Positions 8,235-16,228 of a stretch of 64,000 nt of DNA are shown here, piece by piece. The DNA lies in contig JAWKQN010000007.1 in NCBI GenBank assembly GCA_041390125.1, forward strand, positions 1 through 64,000, read 5' to 3'. The notes beneath the pieces are model-generated. The model was not told where the DNA came from. It was given only the letters and a program-made list of their open reading frames with translations, and made no database searches. The stretch's first letter is position 1. Each line of letters starts with the position of its first letter. A program made the translations under genes and the position numbers. Source of the DNA: Gemmatimonadota bacterium. Lineage in GTDB: Bacteria > Gemmatimonadota > Gemmatimonadetes > Longimicrobiales > Gaopeijiaceae.

Positions 8235-8878
8235 AGCGGGGTCTTGTCGTACTCGTGTCCGGCGCGTTGGCCGCGCCTCTGGCGGCGCAGGATGCGTCGC
8301 ATACGGCGTCGGCCGTCGAGCGCGGGCAGGCGATGTTCGATCTCATCTGCTCGGCCTGCCACAGCTGGGATCCGCCGGCCAAGCTGGCGCCGCCCATGAG
8401 CATGGTGCTGGGCCACTACCTGGAGCGCTATGCGGACACGGATGAGGCGTCGGACGCGATCGCGGCCTGGATCTCCGGCCCGGACGCGGAGCGTTCGGTG
8501 CTGCCGAGCCACGCTGTGCAGCAGTTCGGGTTGATGCCGGGCCAGCCGCTTCCGGAAGCCGAACGGCGTGCCGTCGCAGCCTATCTGCTGGACCGCGCGG
8601 CGCGCGAGGGCGTCGGGATCGGCATGGGCCGAAGGGCTCAGGCGGATCCGCCCGCGCCTGCGGACGGCATGCAGGGCATGCAGCACGGCCAGGGCATGCA
8701 GGGCATGCAGCGCGGCCAGGGCATGCAGGGCATGCAGCACGGCCAGGGTATGCAGGGCATGCAGCGCGGCCAGGGCATGCAGGGCATGCAGCAGGGTCAA
8801 GGCATGCAGGGCGGTATGTGCTCCAGGATGGAGCAGCCGGCGCGACCGGACACCACGGACGGTCCGGGCGGGCGGTGA
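8231..8878 (+). CDS. c-type cytochrome with Met/Gln repeat tail
   Basis: This 215-residue secreted protein has a signal peptide ending LAAQ at residue 20 and a single haem c site CSACH at 40-44, with AAYLLDRAAR at 116-125 resembling the C-terminal helix of class I cytochrome c. Candidate distal Met ligands lie at 56, 58 and 102. Residues 146-190 are five tandem nine-residue repeats (GMQGMQ[H/R/Q]GQ), then GMQGGMCSRM. Each repeat contains an MxxM pair, a spacing used by Cu(I)-binding Met-rich proteins, so metal binding is a plausible inference. The gene is coupled to the CBS gene by an ATGA overlap. The function of the pair is unknown. Confidence 0.85.
   Translation: MKRGLVVLVSGALAAPLAAQDASHTASAVERGQAMFDLICSACHSWDPPAKLAPPMSMVLGHYLERYADTDEASDAIAAWISGPDAERSVLPSHAVQQFGLMPGQPLPEAERRAVAAYLLDRAAREGVGIGMGRRAQADPPAPADGMQGMQHGQGMQGMQRGQGMQGMQHGQGMQGMQRGQGMQGMQQGQGMQGGMCSRMEQPARPDTTDGPGGR
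8666..8800 (+). repeat. Five tandem 27-bp repeats inside the cytochrome gene
   Basis: The unit begins GGCATGCAGGGCATGCAG and continues with a variable His/Arg/Gln codon and GGCCAG. Five copies sit in frame and alternate CAC and CGC at the variable codon, the last having CAG. A partial sixth unit follows. GCATGC palindromes recur within each unit. This is a coding minisatellite, not a CRISPR array, because there are no unique spacers. Confidence 0.95.
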
Positions 8879-8921
8879 CGTGGATGGCGGCGGCGACGCA
8901 CCCGTCGCCGCTGCCCTTCGC

Positions 8922-10091
8922 TCAGGCCCGTTCCAGGATCAGCACCGTCACTTCCGCGGGAGTCCCCAGGCGAAAAGGGATTCCCCAGTAGTTCGTGCCG
9001 GGGTTGATGTACAGCACGCGGTCGCCGTCGCGGTGCAGGCCGTGGCCGTGTTCCAGGAACACGCCGGCCAGCGACCAGTCCCGCTTGGGGAACGCGAGCT
9101 GTCCGTAGTGGGTGTGGCCGCTCAACGTCAGGTGCACACCGCGCTGCGCCAGACCGGGCCAGAGCGCGGGATTGTGCGCAAGGGCGACCACCGGCTCCCC
9201 GGCGGGGATCCCGGCGGTGGTGCGATCGAGATCGGGTGCGGGCGCGTCCGCTCCCCGGAACCCGCCCGAACGTCCGGCGGGATCGCCCGTGCCCGCCAAC
9301 CACAACCGTGCGTGCCCTCGCTCGATGGGCACGGCCTCGTTGACCAGCACGTCGATTCCCATGCGTTCCAGGCCTGCCCGCACGCCGCTCCAGCCGGCGT
9401 ATACGTCGTGGTTGCCCGCGACGGCGTAGAGACCGAGCGGGGCGTGGAGGTCGCCGAAGGCGGCTGCGAAGGGCGCGACATCGGCCACGAAATCGTCCAC
9501 CTGGTCCCCGGTGAAGACGATCAGATCGGGTGCGGACTCCTGGATCCGCGCGACCACCCGCGCCAGGAAGGCGGTGCGCGTATGTGGCCCCACGTGGAGG
9601 TCCGAGACCTGTGCGATGCGCAGCCCGATCAGGTCATCCGCGAGGCCCGCGATGGCGATGGGGAGCGTGCGCACCACCAGGCGCCGCGAGCCCAGGTAGC
9701 CGAGGAGCACCAGGAGGACCAGCATACCGGCCGTGACAGCCAGACCGATCCGCCCCGCCCACCCGGCGGACCCCAGCGGCCACCCGACCAGGGCGCCGAT
9801 CACGCCGCCGATCGCGACGACGGGCATGAGCAGCTGGAGATACCAGAAGGGGCGGAAGATCCACACCCGTGTCCGCGCCGACGGCGCGCCGGCACCGCCG
9901 AAAGCGCGGAGGAGGCCCACCAGCGGAGCGCAGACCACGACCATCCACGCGCCGATCGCCGTCGGCAGTCCTCCGGGGACGATCCGGTACAGGAGGAGGA
10001 TCGTGGGAAGTCCCCACAGGACGCTCCAGACCCCCACGACGGTCAGGAACGGGCGCAGGAAGGAGCGTCGGGAGGGAGTGGCGTCCGGCAT
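8922..10091 (-). CDS. Membrane-anchored metallophosphoesterase
   Basis: The protein has 389 residues. Residues 11-135 contain about four transmembrane helices. The C-terminal domain carries the full calcineurin-like metal set: D164 and H166 (SDLH), D196 (TGDQ), N227-H228 (GNHD), H306 (AHNP) and H326/H328 (SGHTHYGQ). This arrangement, helices followed by a phosphoesterase facing one side of the membrane, matches YkuE/YaeI-like enzymes; some of these act on UDP-diacylglucosamine-type or phosphodiester lipids, but the substrate here is unknown. It is convergent with the cytochrome gene (43 bp between stops). Confidence 0.9.
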   Translation of the reverse strand: MPDATPSRRSFLRPFLTVVGVWSVLWGLPTILLLYRIVPGGLPTAIGAWMVVVCAPLVGLLRAFGGAGAPSARTRVWIFRPFWYLQLLMPVVAIGGVIGALVGWPLGSAGWAGRIGLAVTAGMLVLLVLLGYLGSRRLVVRTLPIAIAGLADDLIGLRIAQVSDLHVGPHTRTAFLARVVARIQESAPDLIVFTGDQVDDFVADVAPFAAAFGDLHAPLGLYAVAGNHDVYAGWSGVRAGLERMGIDVLVNEAVPIERGHARLWLAGTGDPAGRSGGFRGADAPAPDLDRTTAGIPAGEPVVALAHNPALWPGLAQRGVHLTLSGHTHYGQLAFPKRDWSLAGVFLEHGHGLHRDGDRVLYINPGTNYWGIPFRLGTPAEVTVLILERA

Positions 10092-10211
10092 GGAGCAGGC
10101 CGTACCCGACGCCGGTGGGGCGGGGTCCGGTCGGAGGTCCCGGGGCCGGAGCCGGGGCGCCCGTCGTTTCGGGTAGGCGCGAGCGCCGCCGCGGACCGAC
10201 CGAGGCCATCA

Positions 10212-10252
10212 ACTTTGTAGATCAAAGTACTTGACATCACCCGGCGGTGATG
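10212..10252 (+). promoter_or_regulatory. Operator-like palindromes around a TTGACA box
   Basis: In an otherwise GC-rich gap, 10212-10228 is a perfect 6-bp inverted repeat ACTTTG-TAGAT-CAAAGT. It is followed 2 bp later by TTGACA (10231-10236, a perfect sigma70 -35 box) and then a second inverted repeat with 7-bp arms, CATCACC-CGGC-GGTGATG (10235-10252). A clear -10 box is not evident. The site precedes the small membrane protein at 10302. The first palindrome is what a dimeric winged-helix repressor would bind; no regulator gene is next to it. Confidence 0.55.
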
Positions 10253-10301
10253 CCAGCGTTCCGATTCCAGCCCGAGCTGCCTACCGCGGAGCCCGAACGC
10301 C

Positions 10302-10718
10302 ATGAGCTCGCTCGTCGAACGCCTCTATCCGCTCCCGGCCACCCGACGCACGCCGCTGTCGTTGCTCGCGTGGTGGGAGTCGCGACGTCTCCTCTACAAC
10401 CAGGTGGTGGGAGCCACCGGCCTGGTCACCCTGACGGGCCTGTTCATCGCCGTTCCCGACCGGGCGGACCTCTTCGCACCGCCGCTCCTCGGGGCGGTGA
10501 TCGTCTACGGCCTCGCCGCCAACCTCTGCTACACGTTGGGGTGGGTGACGGAGGTGGCCGCCTGGGCACTCTGGGGCCGCGAGGCACCGCGCATGGGCCC
10601 GCTCCTCTTCCGGCAGGGACTGATCTTCGCGGCGGGGCTCACCCTCCTCCCGCTGCTCGTGGCCCTCTTCGTCCTGACCGTCCGCACGCTGCTCGTGGTC
10701 CTGGGGCTGGTGTTCTAG
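10302..10718 (+). CDS. Small multi-pass membrane protein, unknown
   Basis: This is a 138-residue protein with a hydrophilic start (MSSLVERLYPLPATRRTPLS) and about three to four membrane helices (roughly 36-52, 57-77, 98-115 and 118-138). The WWESRRLLYNQVVGATGL stretch before the first helix suggests a conserved family, but I cannot name it. It is single-gene between convergent and divergent neighbours, and the only one in the area with a visible operator-like region in front, so its expression is likely switched on by a signal. Confidence 0.65.
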   Translation: MSSLVERLYPLPATRRTPLSLLAWWESRRLLYNQVVGATGLVTLTGLFIAVPDRADLFAPPLLGAVIVYGLAANLCYTLGWVTEVAAWALWGREAPRMGPLLFRQGLIFAAGLTLLPLLVALFVLTVRTLLVVLGLVF

Positions 10719-10790
10719 AGGACGGCCTGCTGTTCTCGCGCGTCGGGACGCGGACGTTCCGCCGGGCCCTGAGCAGGTCTCGGGGAGACG

Positions 10791-12029
10791 CTACGCAGCC
10801 GACTCCAGCAACAGGCGGGACGCCTGCTCCTGGAATCGGGCGATCGCCTCGTACACGCCGAACCCGACGCCGTCGGCGAACTGCTCCAGCTCGACCATGT
10901 GGTGGGTCAGGAAGACGAGGACGGAGCTGTCGGCGGGATCGGCCCGCCACCACCCTCCGAAACCGCCAGGCCAGCCGACGGCGCCCTCGCCTCCGCCGCA
11001 GGGGTGGAGGTTCGCCCTCTCGGCGTCGAGCACCACCGCGACTCCGAGACCGAAGCCGTGGCCCGAATCGAGAACGAACCCGGCCCTCGCCCGCTGGTCT
11101 TCGGTCAGGTGGTCTGTGACCATCCGTCCGAACGTCTCGGGACGGAGCAGCTGCAGACCGTCCACGGCGCCCGCCCCCACGAACATGCGCGCGAAGGTGA
11201 GGTAGTCGCGCGCCGTCGACCAGAGTCCCTGCCCGCCCGAAACGTAGGCCATCCCGGGAGGACGTTCAGCCAGGAAGGAGTCCCCCGGGCCCGTGAGGCG
11301 CACGCAGAGCCGGCCCGTGTCGTCGACACCGTGGGCAGAGGCTTGGCGCCCGCGCTTCTCCTGCGGGACGGTGAACCCCGTGTCCTTCATTCCGAGTGGG
11401 CCGAAGATCCGGCGCTCGAGCACCTCGCCCAGGGGAGCCCCCTCGATCCGCTCGAGGAGAAGGCCGAGGAGGTCCGTCGAGTGGCCGTAGTGGAAGGACG
11501 AACCCGGCTGGTCGATCAGCGGGAGCGCCGCGAGCCGCGCGATCCACTCGTCGGGGGGCACCTCGCTGTCGATGTCGCCGCCCAACGCCCCCCGATACGC
11601 CTCCGCGAGCGGACCGGGATGGAAATCTCCGTAGGTCAGCCCCGAGCGGTGCGTCAGAAGGTCTTCGAATGTGATCAGCCGGTTCGCGGGCACCGTATCG
11701 CCGAGCGCACCCGCCGTGGAGCGAAGGACGCGCATCCCGGAGAACTCCGGCGCCCAACGAACGATGGGGTCGGTCAACGCAAAGGCGCCCTCGTCGAGCA
11801 GCATGAGCGCCGCCGTGGATGTGACCGGCTTGGTCATCGAGGCGATCCGGAACAGCGTGTCCGGCTCCATGGGCCGCCTGGCTTCGAGGTCCCGCCAGCC
11901 CGCTGCCGTGGCCCCCAGCACCTGACCGTCCTTCCAGACCACCGCCTCCGCTCCAGCGATGTGGCCCACCTCGACGGCGTGACGGATCGTCGCTGCGATC
12001 CGGTCTTCGCTCATCGGCGTCTCATCCAA
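10791..12029 (-). CDS. Serine hydrolase, class C beta-lactamase/esterase-like
   Basis: The protein has 412 residues and no signal peptide, so it is probably cytoplasmic. The catalytic SxxK is SMTK at 64-67 (in RIASMTKPVTSTAALML) and the Tyr-containing second motif is FHYGHSTDLLG (Tyr181). The C-terminal region (GGGEGAVGWPGGFGGWWRADP) replaces the KTG box with a Gly/Trp-rich segment, as in EstB-type esterases and related hydrolases. It more likely hydrolyses esters or amides than beta-lactams. The ATG at 12029 has GAGGA just upstream and lies 6 bp after the GNAT gene stop, suggesting an operon. Confidence 0.88.
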   Translation of the reverse strand: MDETPMSEDRIAATIRHAVEVGHIAGAEAVVWKDGQVLGATAAGWRDLEARRPMEPDTLFRIASMTKPVTSTAALMLLDEGAFALTDPIVRWAPEFSGMRVLRSTAGALGDTVPANRLITFEDLLTHRSGLTYGDFHPGPLAEAYRGALGGDIDSEVPPDEWIARLAALPLIDQPGSSFHYGHSTDLLGLLLERIEGAPLGEVLERRIFGPLGMKDTGFTVPQEKRGRQASAHGVDDTGRLCVRLTGPGDSFLAERPPGMAYVSGGQGLWSTARDYLTFARMFVGAGAVDGLQLLRPETFGRMVTDHLTEDQRARAGFVLDSGHGFGLGVAVVLDAERANLHPCGGGEGAVGWPGGFGGWWRADPADSSVLVFLTHHMVELEQFADGVGFGVYEAIARFQEQASRLLLESAA

Positions 12030-12035
12030 CGGTCC

Positions 12036-12569
12036 TCAGCGCTCCGCGGCCAACAACGCGCAGCACCCGACGTCCTCGAGAACGCCCCACTTGATCATGT
12101 ACTGGCGGCGCGTGCCTTCGTAGCGCATCCCGATCTTCTCCATCACCCGACGCGAGGCCGGATTGCGCACGAGGTACTGGGCCTGGACGCGGTTCAGATC
12201 CAGCACGTCGAACCCGAAGTCCAGCAGCGCGCGGGCTGCCCGCGTGGCGTAGCCGCGGTTCCAGAACGGGCGCCCGATCCAGTACCCGAGCTCACCGCGG
12301 CGGTGGAGCAGCTCCAGGTGCAGGCTCATGGTGCCGACGATCCCCGTCTCGGGCACCTCCACGGCGAGCGTGCAGAAGCTGCGCAGGTCCCACCCGGTGG
12401 TGTGGGTCAGGATCCACGCCTCGGCGGCGCCGTCCGGGTAGGGATGGGGCACGTTCAGCGTGGTGTCGGCCACCTCGAACGCGCCCGCGAGCCGCTGCAC
12501 ACGATCGGCGTCCTGTGGCACGAAGGGTCGCAGCGTGAGACCTTCGCCGTGCAGGGTGGGGAGAGGCAT
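12036..12569 (-). CDS. GNAT family N-acetyltransferase (RimJ/RimL-like)
   Basis: The protein is 177 residues long from ATG 12569. It begins LHGEGLTLRPFVPQDADRVQRLA and contains the acetyl-CoA-binding segment ELGYWIGRPFWNRGYATRAARALLDFGF and the C-terminal NRVQAQYLVRNPASRRVMEKIGM, which are typical of the RimJ/RimL (Acetyltransf_3) subgroup that acetylates protein N-termini or small amines. The longer upstream frame is Arg-rich shadow sequence and was discarded. It lies directly before the serine hydrolase gene and 47 bp after the propeller lipoprotein gene on the same strand, so the three may be one unit. Confidence 0.9.
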   Translation of the reverse strand: MPLPTLHGEGLTLRPFVPQDADRVQRLAGAFEVADTTLNVPHPYPDGAAEAWILTHTTGWDLRSFCTLAVEVPETGIVGTMSLHLELLHRRGELGYWIGRPFWNRGYATRAARALLDFGFDVLDLNRVQAQYLVRNPASRRVMEKIGMRYEGTRRQYMIKWGVLEDVGCCALLAAER

Positions 12570-12616
12570 CGAGTCGGACCTCGATCGGATGTCTCGCCGG
12601 GTGCTGGCGCCGGCGA

Positions 12617-13807
12617 TCAGGGCGCGAGGAGCGCGCGGACCTCGACACGTTCGACGCCGAGCGTGTCCCGCACCAGGCCCGCCACGCGGCTTCCGCGAAC
12701 GTCCATCGGGCGGAAGCCGTCGGGGACCTGGACGCGGGCCAGCATCCCGCCGGTCCGACGGGCGATCCACCACGTTCCGCCAGCGAGGCTGCGGCCCAGC
12801 CAGTGGCTGTCGGCGACCGGGTCGTACGCCTTCAGCCAGAGTCGCCCCTGATCGTCGCTGAAGAGCGCCGAGACGGCCGGGATGGGGTCGAGGGGGGTGA
12901 CGGCAGCGACCGCGTCCAGGTCGTCCGTGGTCAGGGCTCCGCGGTCGCCGGTCTCCGGGAGCTCTGCGGCGAGCCGTGCCAGGGCCTCCGCCACCGGCGG
13001 CCCGGTCAGGCCGTGGACGAGCGGTCCACGCCGCCCGCCGTCGGATCCCACCACTTCCAGGGCAGGACCCACGCCGTCCGTGAAGTAGAGCGCGTCGCCC
13101 GACACGGCTCCGACCAGGTGGGGAGAGAACGGGAGCGGCATGCTCGTGCGGGCGCCACCGGGTCGCTGGAACGCCACGCGCCGTATCCCCTGTGTCGGAG
13201 CCAGAACGGAGATCTGGCCCAGCCCGATCGCTACGCGCCCGAGGTCCATCCGGTCCGCGGAGACCGCATCCGGCCCGCGCGGTCCCTGCCGGATCCAGCC
13301 GACCGCTCCGCTTCCGTCGCCGAAGCGTCCGAGCCAGAGCTCGGCCGAGCCTCCCGGGGCGTGGACCGGCGTGGTCACGACCGGCGCACCGGGGTCCGGT
13401 GGGAAGAGCGTCAAGCGGGAGAGACGAGAGTCCCACGCCACCAGCGTGTCCGGGGAATACAGGTGGAGCGCGCTCAGCGACGCGAACTCGCCCGGGCCCT
13501 CACCGGCTCGGCCTCGCGTCGTGCGGAGGCGCCCGTCCGCGTCGAAGATCCGGATGCTGGAGCTGCCGCCGTCGGCTACGGCCACGCCCCCGTCCGGCAG
13601 GAGCCGCGCGTCCGCGACCCGCGACAGCAGCGTCTCGGACGGCCCGTCCACCGCGCCCACGGTCAGGAGCGGCTCGGACGCGACCCGCCATTCCGCCACG
13701 TCCGCCCGTGCGTCCGGACGTTCCCCGCCGGGCGCGCACGCCGAGAGGCAGGCGAGGAGGAGGGCGGCCCGGCCATCACAGGTCGGGCTCCACGATGACA
13801 GCTCCAT
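12617..13807 (-). CDS. 6-bladed beta-propeller lipoprotein
   Basis: The protein has 396 residues from ATG 13807. The start has a lipoprotein signal with possible lipoboxes LLAC (Cys20) and LSAC (Cys24). The body has propeller-blade repeats such as VADARLLPDGGVAVADGGSS, IRIFDADGRLRTTRGRAGEGPGEF and DDQGRLWLKAYDP, the pattern of the 6-bladed NHL-like proteins that are very common in this kind of genome. These usually act as surface or periplasmic binding scaffolds, and no catalytic motif is seen. An extended start at 13918 is open but would hide the signal. Confidence 0.8.
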   Translation of the reverse strand: MELSSWSPTCDGRAALLLACLSACAPGGERPDARADVAEWRVASEPLLTVGAVDGPSETLLSRVADARLLPDGGVAVADGGSSSIRIFDADGRLRTTRGRAGEGPGEFASLSALHLYSPDTLVAWDSRLSRLTLFPPDPGAPVVTTPVHAPGGSAELWLGRFGDGSGAVGWIRQGPRGPDAVSADRMDLGRVAIGLGQISVLAPTQGIRRVAFQRPGGARTSMPLPFSPHLVGAVSGDALYFTDGVGPALEVVGSDGGRRGPLVHGLTGPPVAEALARLAAELPETGDRGALTTDDLDAVAAVTPLDPIPAVSALFSDDQGRLWLKAYDPVADSHWLGRSLAGGTWWIARRTGGMLARVQVPDGFRPMDVRGSRVAGLVRDTLGVERVEVRALLAP

Positions 13808-13977
13808 GGGGCTGGCCTCCGGACAATGCCGGTCGAAGACGTCCGCGTACGGACCCGCGAGGTCCCGGGGAGGCACGGTGTGTGGCGCCGCTGCAGCGCG
13901 CAACCACCACGTTGACACCCGCCACGCCGCAGCCGGATACTGGCACGGTGGTCGTCGTTTCCCTCCATGCGTGATTG

Positions 13978-15462
13978 ATGCGTTCGTCTCCGAAGGTCCT
14001 CGTCGTCGACCTGAACAACTTCGCGCGCTACCCCTCCATCGCCATCGGATATCTGGTCGCGGTCCTGCGTGAGGGAGGCTTCGAGGTGGAGCTGCTCGCT
14101 CCGCTCTCCACGGGCATCACCGGCGTCCCGCGCGAGCCCCGTCCGCCCTGGTGGGGCGCGCTCGACCGCGAGTTCCGGTACCGCACCGGGACGTCGCGCA
14201 GCCGGGCCGTCCAGCAGATGAGGACCTGGTACACGTCCCGGCGGGTCTCGAAGCTCGCGCGCTCGGGTGACGCGGTGGCGAGGGAGTTCTCCCGTCGCCT
14301 GGATTCCGGCGTCGACGCCGTGCTCGTCTCGACCTACCTGATGTATCATCCGCACTGCGTCGAGCTCGCGCGTCTGTGCGGCGAGCGGGATATCCCGTTC
14401 GTGCTCGGTGGTCCGTATTTCGCCGTGGCCGACGTCGCACGGGAGTGGGTGGGGATGCCCGGCCTGACCGCCCTGGTGGGCGGCGAGGTCGAGCCGCACC
14501 TCTGCGAGCTCGTGCGTCGGGTCATCGCGCGCGAATCCGTGGAGGACCTGCCCGGTGTGTGGCGCAGGGAGCCGTTGTCCCTGCACGCGCCGCCGCTGGC
14601 CGACCTGGACGCGGTGCCCTATCCGGACTACAGCGACTTCCCCTGGGATCGCTACCCGAACACGATCGTCCCCATCATCACGGGCCGGGGGTGCGGATGG
14701 GGGGTCTGCTCGTTCTGTGCGGACATCACCAGCACGGCCGGCCGCTCCTTCCGCAGCCGCAGCGTGGCGAACGTCCTCGGTGAGCTGGAGCATCAGCACG
14801 CGCGGCACGGCGCCCGCCTGTTCGTCTTCACGGATCTGAAGCTCAACTCCAGCGTGGACATGTGGCGTGGGGTGGTCGGTGGCATCCAGGCCGCCGTGCC
14901 CGGTGCCCGTTGGATCGGCGCCGTGCACGTCGGCACGCGCGGCCCCAACGGTCTGGACGCCGATGCGCTGCGTGCGGCCCGCGCGGCGGGCATGGTGCGC
15001 CTGACGACGGGCCTGGAGTCGGGGAGCCAACGGGTCCTGGACCGGATGGCGAAGGGCACGGATCTCACCGTGACCAGCCGCTTCCTGAAGGACGCCCGCG
15101 CGGCCGGCATCTCGGTGCGTACCACCATGTTCACCGGCTATCCGGGAGAGACGGCCGAAGACCTGCAGCGGACCGCGGACTTCCTGGAGGCGCACGCGGA
15201 GTGCCTGGAGCGCGTCCCCCTCTACCGCTTCACGCTGAACCACGGCACGCTGTTCGAACAGCAGCTACGCCGTCGCCCCGAGCAGTTCCCGACACTCACG
15301 CATCTACGCCCCGATCCGCGCGTAGCTGTGATCCCGCATCATTACACCGAGACGGAGGATCCCGCCTACCGGCGCGGCATCCGGCGGCTGCTCCGCGTGG
15401 TCCACCGCATCAATCGCAAGCCGTTGCTGCCTTCCGCGCGCGACTTCGAAGGCGTGATGTAA
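13978..15462 (+). CDS. B12-binding-type radical SAM protein with Cx4Cx2C cluster motif
   Basis: This 494-residue protein starts at ATG 13978. The N-terminal ~180 residues (VLVVDLNNFARYPSIAIGYLVAVLREGGFEVELL; FVLGGPYFAVADVA; GGEVEPHLCELV) are a Rossmann-like cobalamin-binding domain; the DxHxxG cobalamin His motif is not seen. The radical SAM barrel begins at C239, C244 and C247 (GRGCGWGVCSFC). The spacing is Cx4Cx2C rather than Cx3Cx2C, a variant known in some B12-type subfamilies. Later TGLESGSQRVLDRMAKG and FTGYPGET are typical of the class. The reaction, probably methylation or another radical modification, is unknown, and no obvious substrate gene is adjacent. It may act alone. Confidence 0.85.
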   Translation: MRSSPKVLVVDLNNFARYPSIAIGYLVAVLREGGFEVELLAPLSTGITGVPREPRPPWWGALDREFRYRTGTSRSRAVQQMRTWYTSRRVSKLARSGDAVAREFSRRLDSGVDAVLVSTYLMYHPHCVELARLCGERDIPFVLGGPYFAVADVAREWVGMPGLTALVGGEVEPHLCELVRRVIARESVEDLPGVWRREPLSLHAPPLADLDAVPYPDYSDFPWDRYPNTIVPIITGRGCGWGVCSFCADITSTAGRSFRSRSVANVLGELEHQHARHGARLFVFTDLKLNSSVDMWRGVVGGIQAAVPGARWIGAVHVGTRGPNGLDADALRAARAAGMVRLTTGLESGSQRVLDRMAKGTDLTVTSRFLKDARAAGISVRTTMFTGYPGETAEDLQRTADFLEAHAECLERVPLYRFTLNHGTLFEQQLRRRPEQFPTLTHLRPDPRVAVIPHHYTETEDPAYRRGIRRLLRVVHRINRKPLLPSARDFEGVM

Positions 15463-15476
15463 CCGGTGCCGCCCCC

Positions 15477-16070
15477 TCACCGCTCGTCCCGCTGCATCCA
15501 TTTCCCGACGTCGGGCGCGCGGAAGTCCACGACCCGGCGGACCAGCGCGGCCGCGTTCCCATCGACGAGCAGGAGATCGCGGTGGGCGGGCCGTACGAAG
15601 CCTTCCGCAACGGCCGTATCGAGGAAATCGGTCAGCGGACGCCAATAGCCGGCGACATCCAGCAGGCCGCAGCCCTTGCGATGGATGCCGAGCTGTGCCC
15701 AGGTCAGCACCTCGAACAGCTCCTCGAGGGTGCCCAGGCCCCCCGGGAGCGCGATGAAGCCGGAGGCGAGGTCCGACATCAGCGCTTTGCGCTGATGCAT
15801 CGACTCCACCACCCGCAGCTCCGTCAACCGGTCGTGCGCCACCTCTTTGCGCACGAGCGCCTCCGGGATCACACCGATCACCGAGCCACCGCGGGCGAGC
15901 GCCCGGTCGGCCAGCGCGCCCATCAGCCCCACCTGGGAGCCGCCGTAGACGATCCCGTATCCGGCGTCCACGACGGCATCGGCCAGCGCGCGGGCGGCCG
16001 TCGCGTACTCCAGCCGGAGGCCGGGGTTGGAGCCGGCGAAGACACAGAGGTGGGGAGGCCCGTCGCTCAC
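15477..16070 (-). CDS. LOG-family nucleoside 5'-monophosphate phosphoribohydrolase
   Basis: The protein has 197 residues. It begins CVFAGSNPG, with GYGIVYGGSQVGLMGALADRAL and the signature PGGLGTLEE at 109-117, preceded by MHQRKALM. These are the LOG (TIGR00730) family motifs. Members hydrolyse the N-glycosidic bond of nucleoside monophosphates (AMP or cytokinin nucleotides); in bacteria they probably serve nucleotide clean-up. It is convergent with the radical SAM gene with 14 bp between stops. Confidence 0.93.
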   Translation of the reverse strand: MSDGPPHLCVFAGSNPGLRLEYATAARALADAVVDAGYGIVYGGSQVGLMGALADRALARGGSVIGVIPEALVRKEVAHDRLTELRVVESMHQRKALMSDLASGFIALPGGLGTLEELFEVLTWAQLGIHRKGCGLLDVAGYWRPLTDFLDTAVAEGFVRPAHRDLLLVDGNAAALVRRVVDFRAPDVGKWMQRDER

Positions 16071-16192
16071 CGACCCGGACCTTCCGCAGGGATGGATCCG
16101 CCTGTGACGGACATGGGATCTCCAACGCCAGAGGGGAAGGCGACGACCGGATCACCGCCATGGGGTCCGGTCGGTGGAGGCTGTCATGCCCG

Positions 16193-16220
16193 GAGCCGTC
16201 CGGCAACCCGCCGGAGGCTC
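16193..16220 (-). terminator. Hairpin downstream of the beta-barrel gene
   Basis: GAGCC pairs with GGCTC and TCCGGC with GCCGGA around a 5-nt loop, with one bulged G: an 11-bp GC stem placed 8 bp past the stop of the beta-barrel gene at 16229. There is no T-run, so it may act as a weak or Rho-assisted terminator, or only as an mRNA 3' stabiliser. Confidence 0.4.
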
Positions 16221-16228
16221 GCTGCACA

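Noticed and set aside
8666..8800. CRISPR-like repeat array
   Set aside because: The repeats are contiguous and in frame with no unique spacers; they encode the Met/Gln tail.
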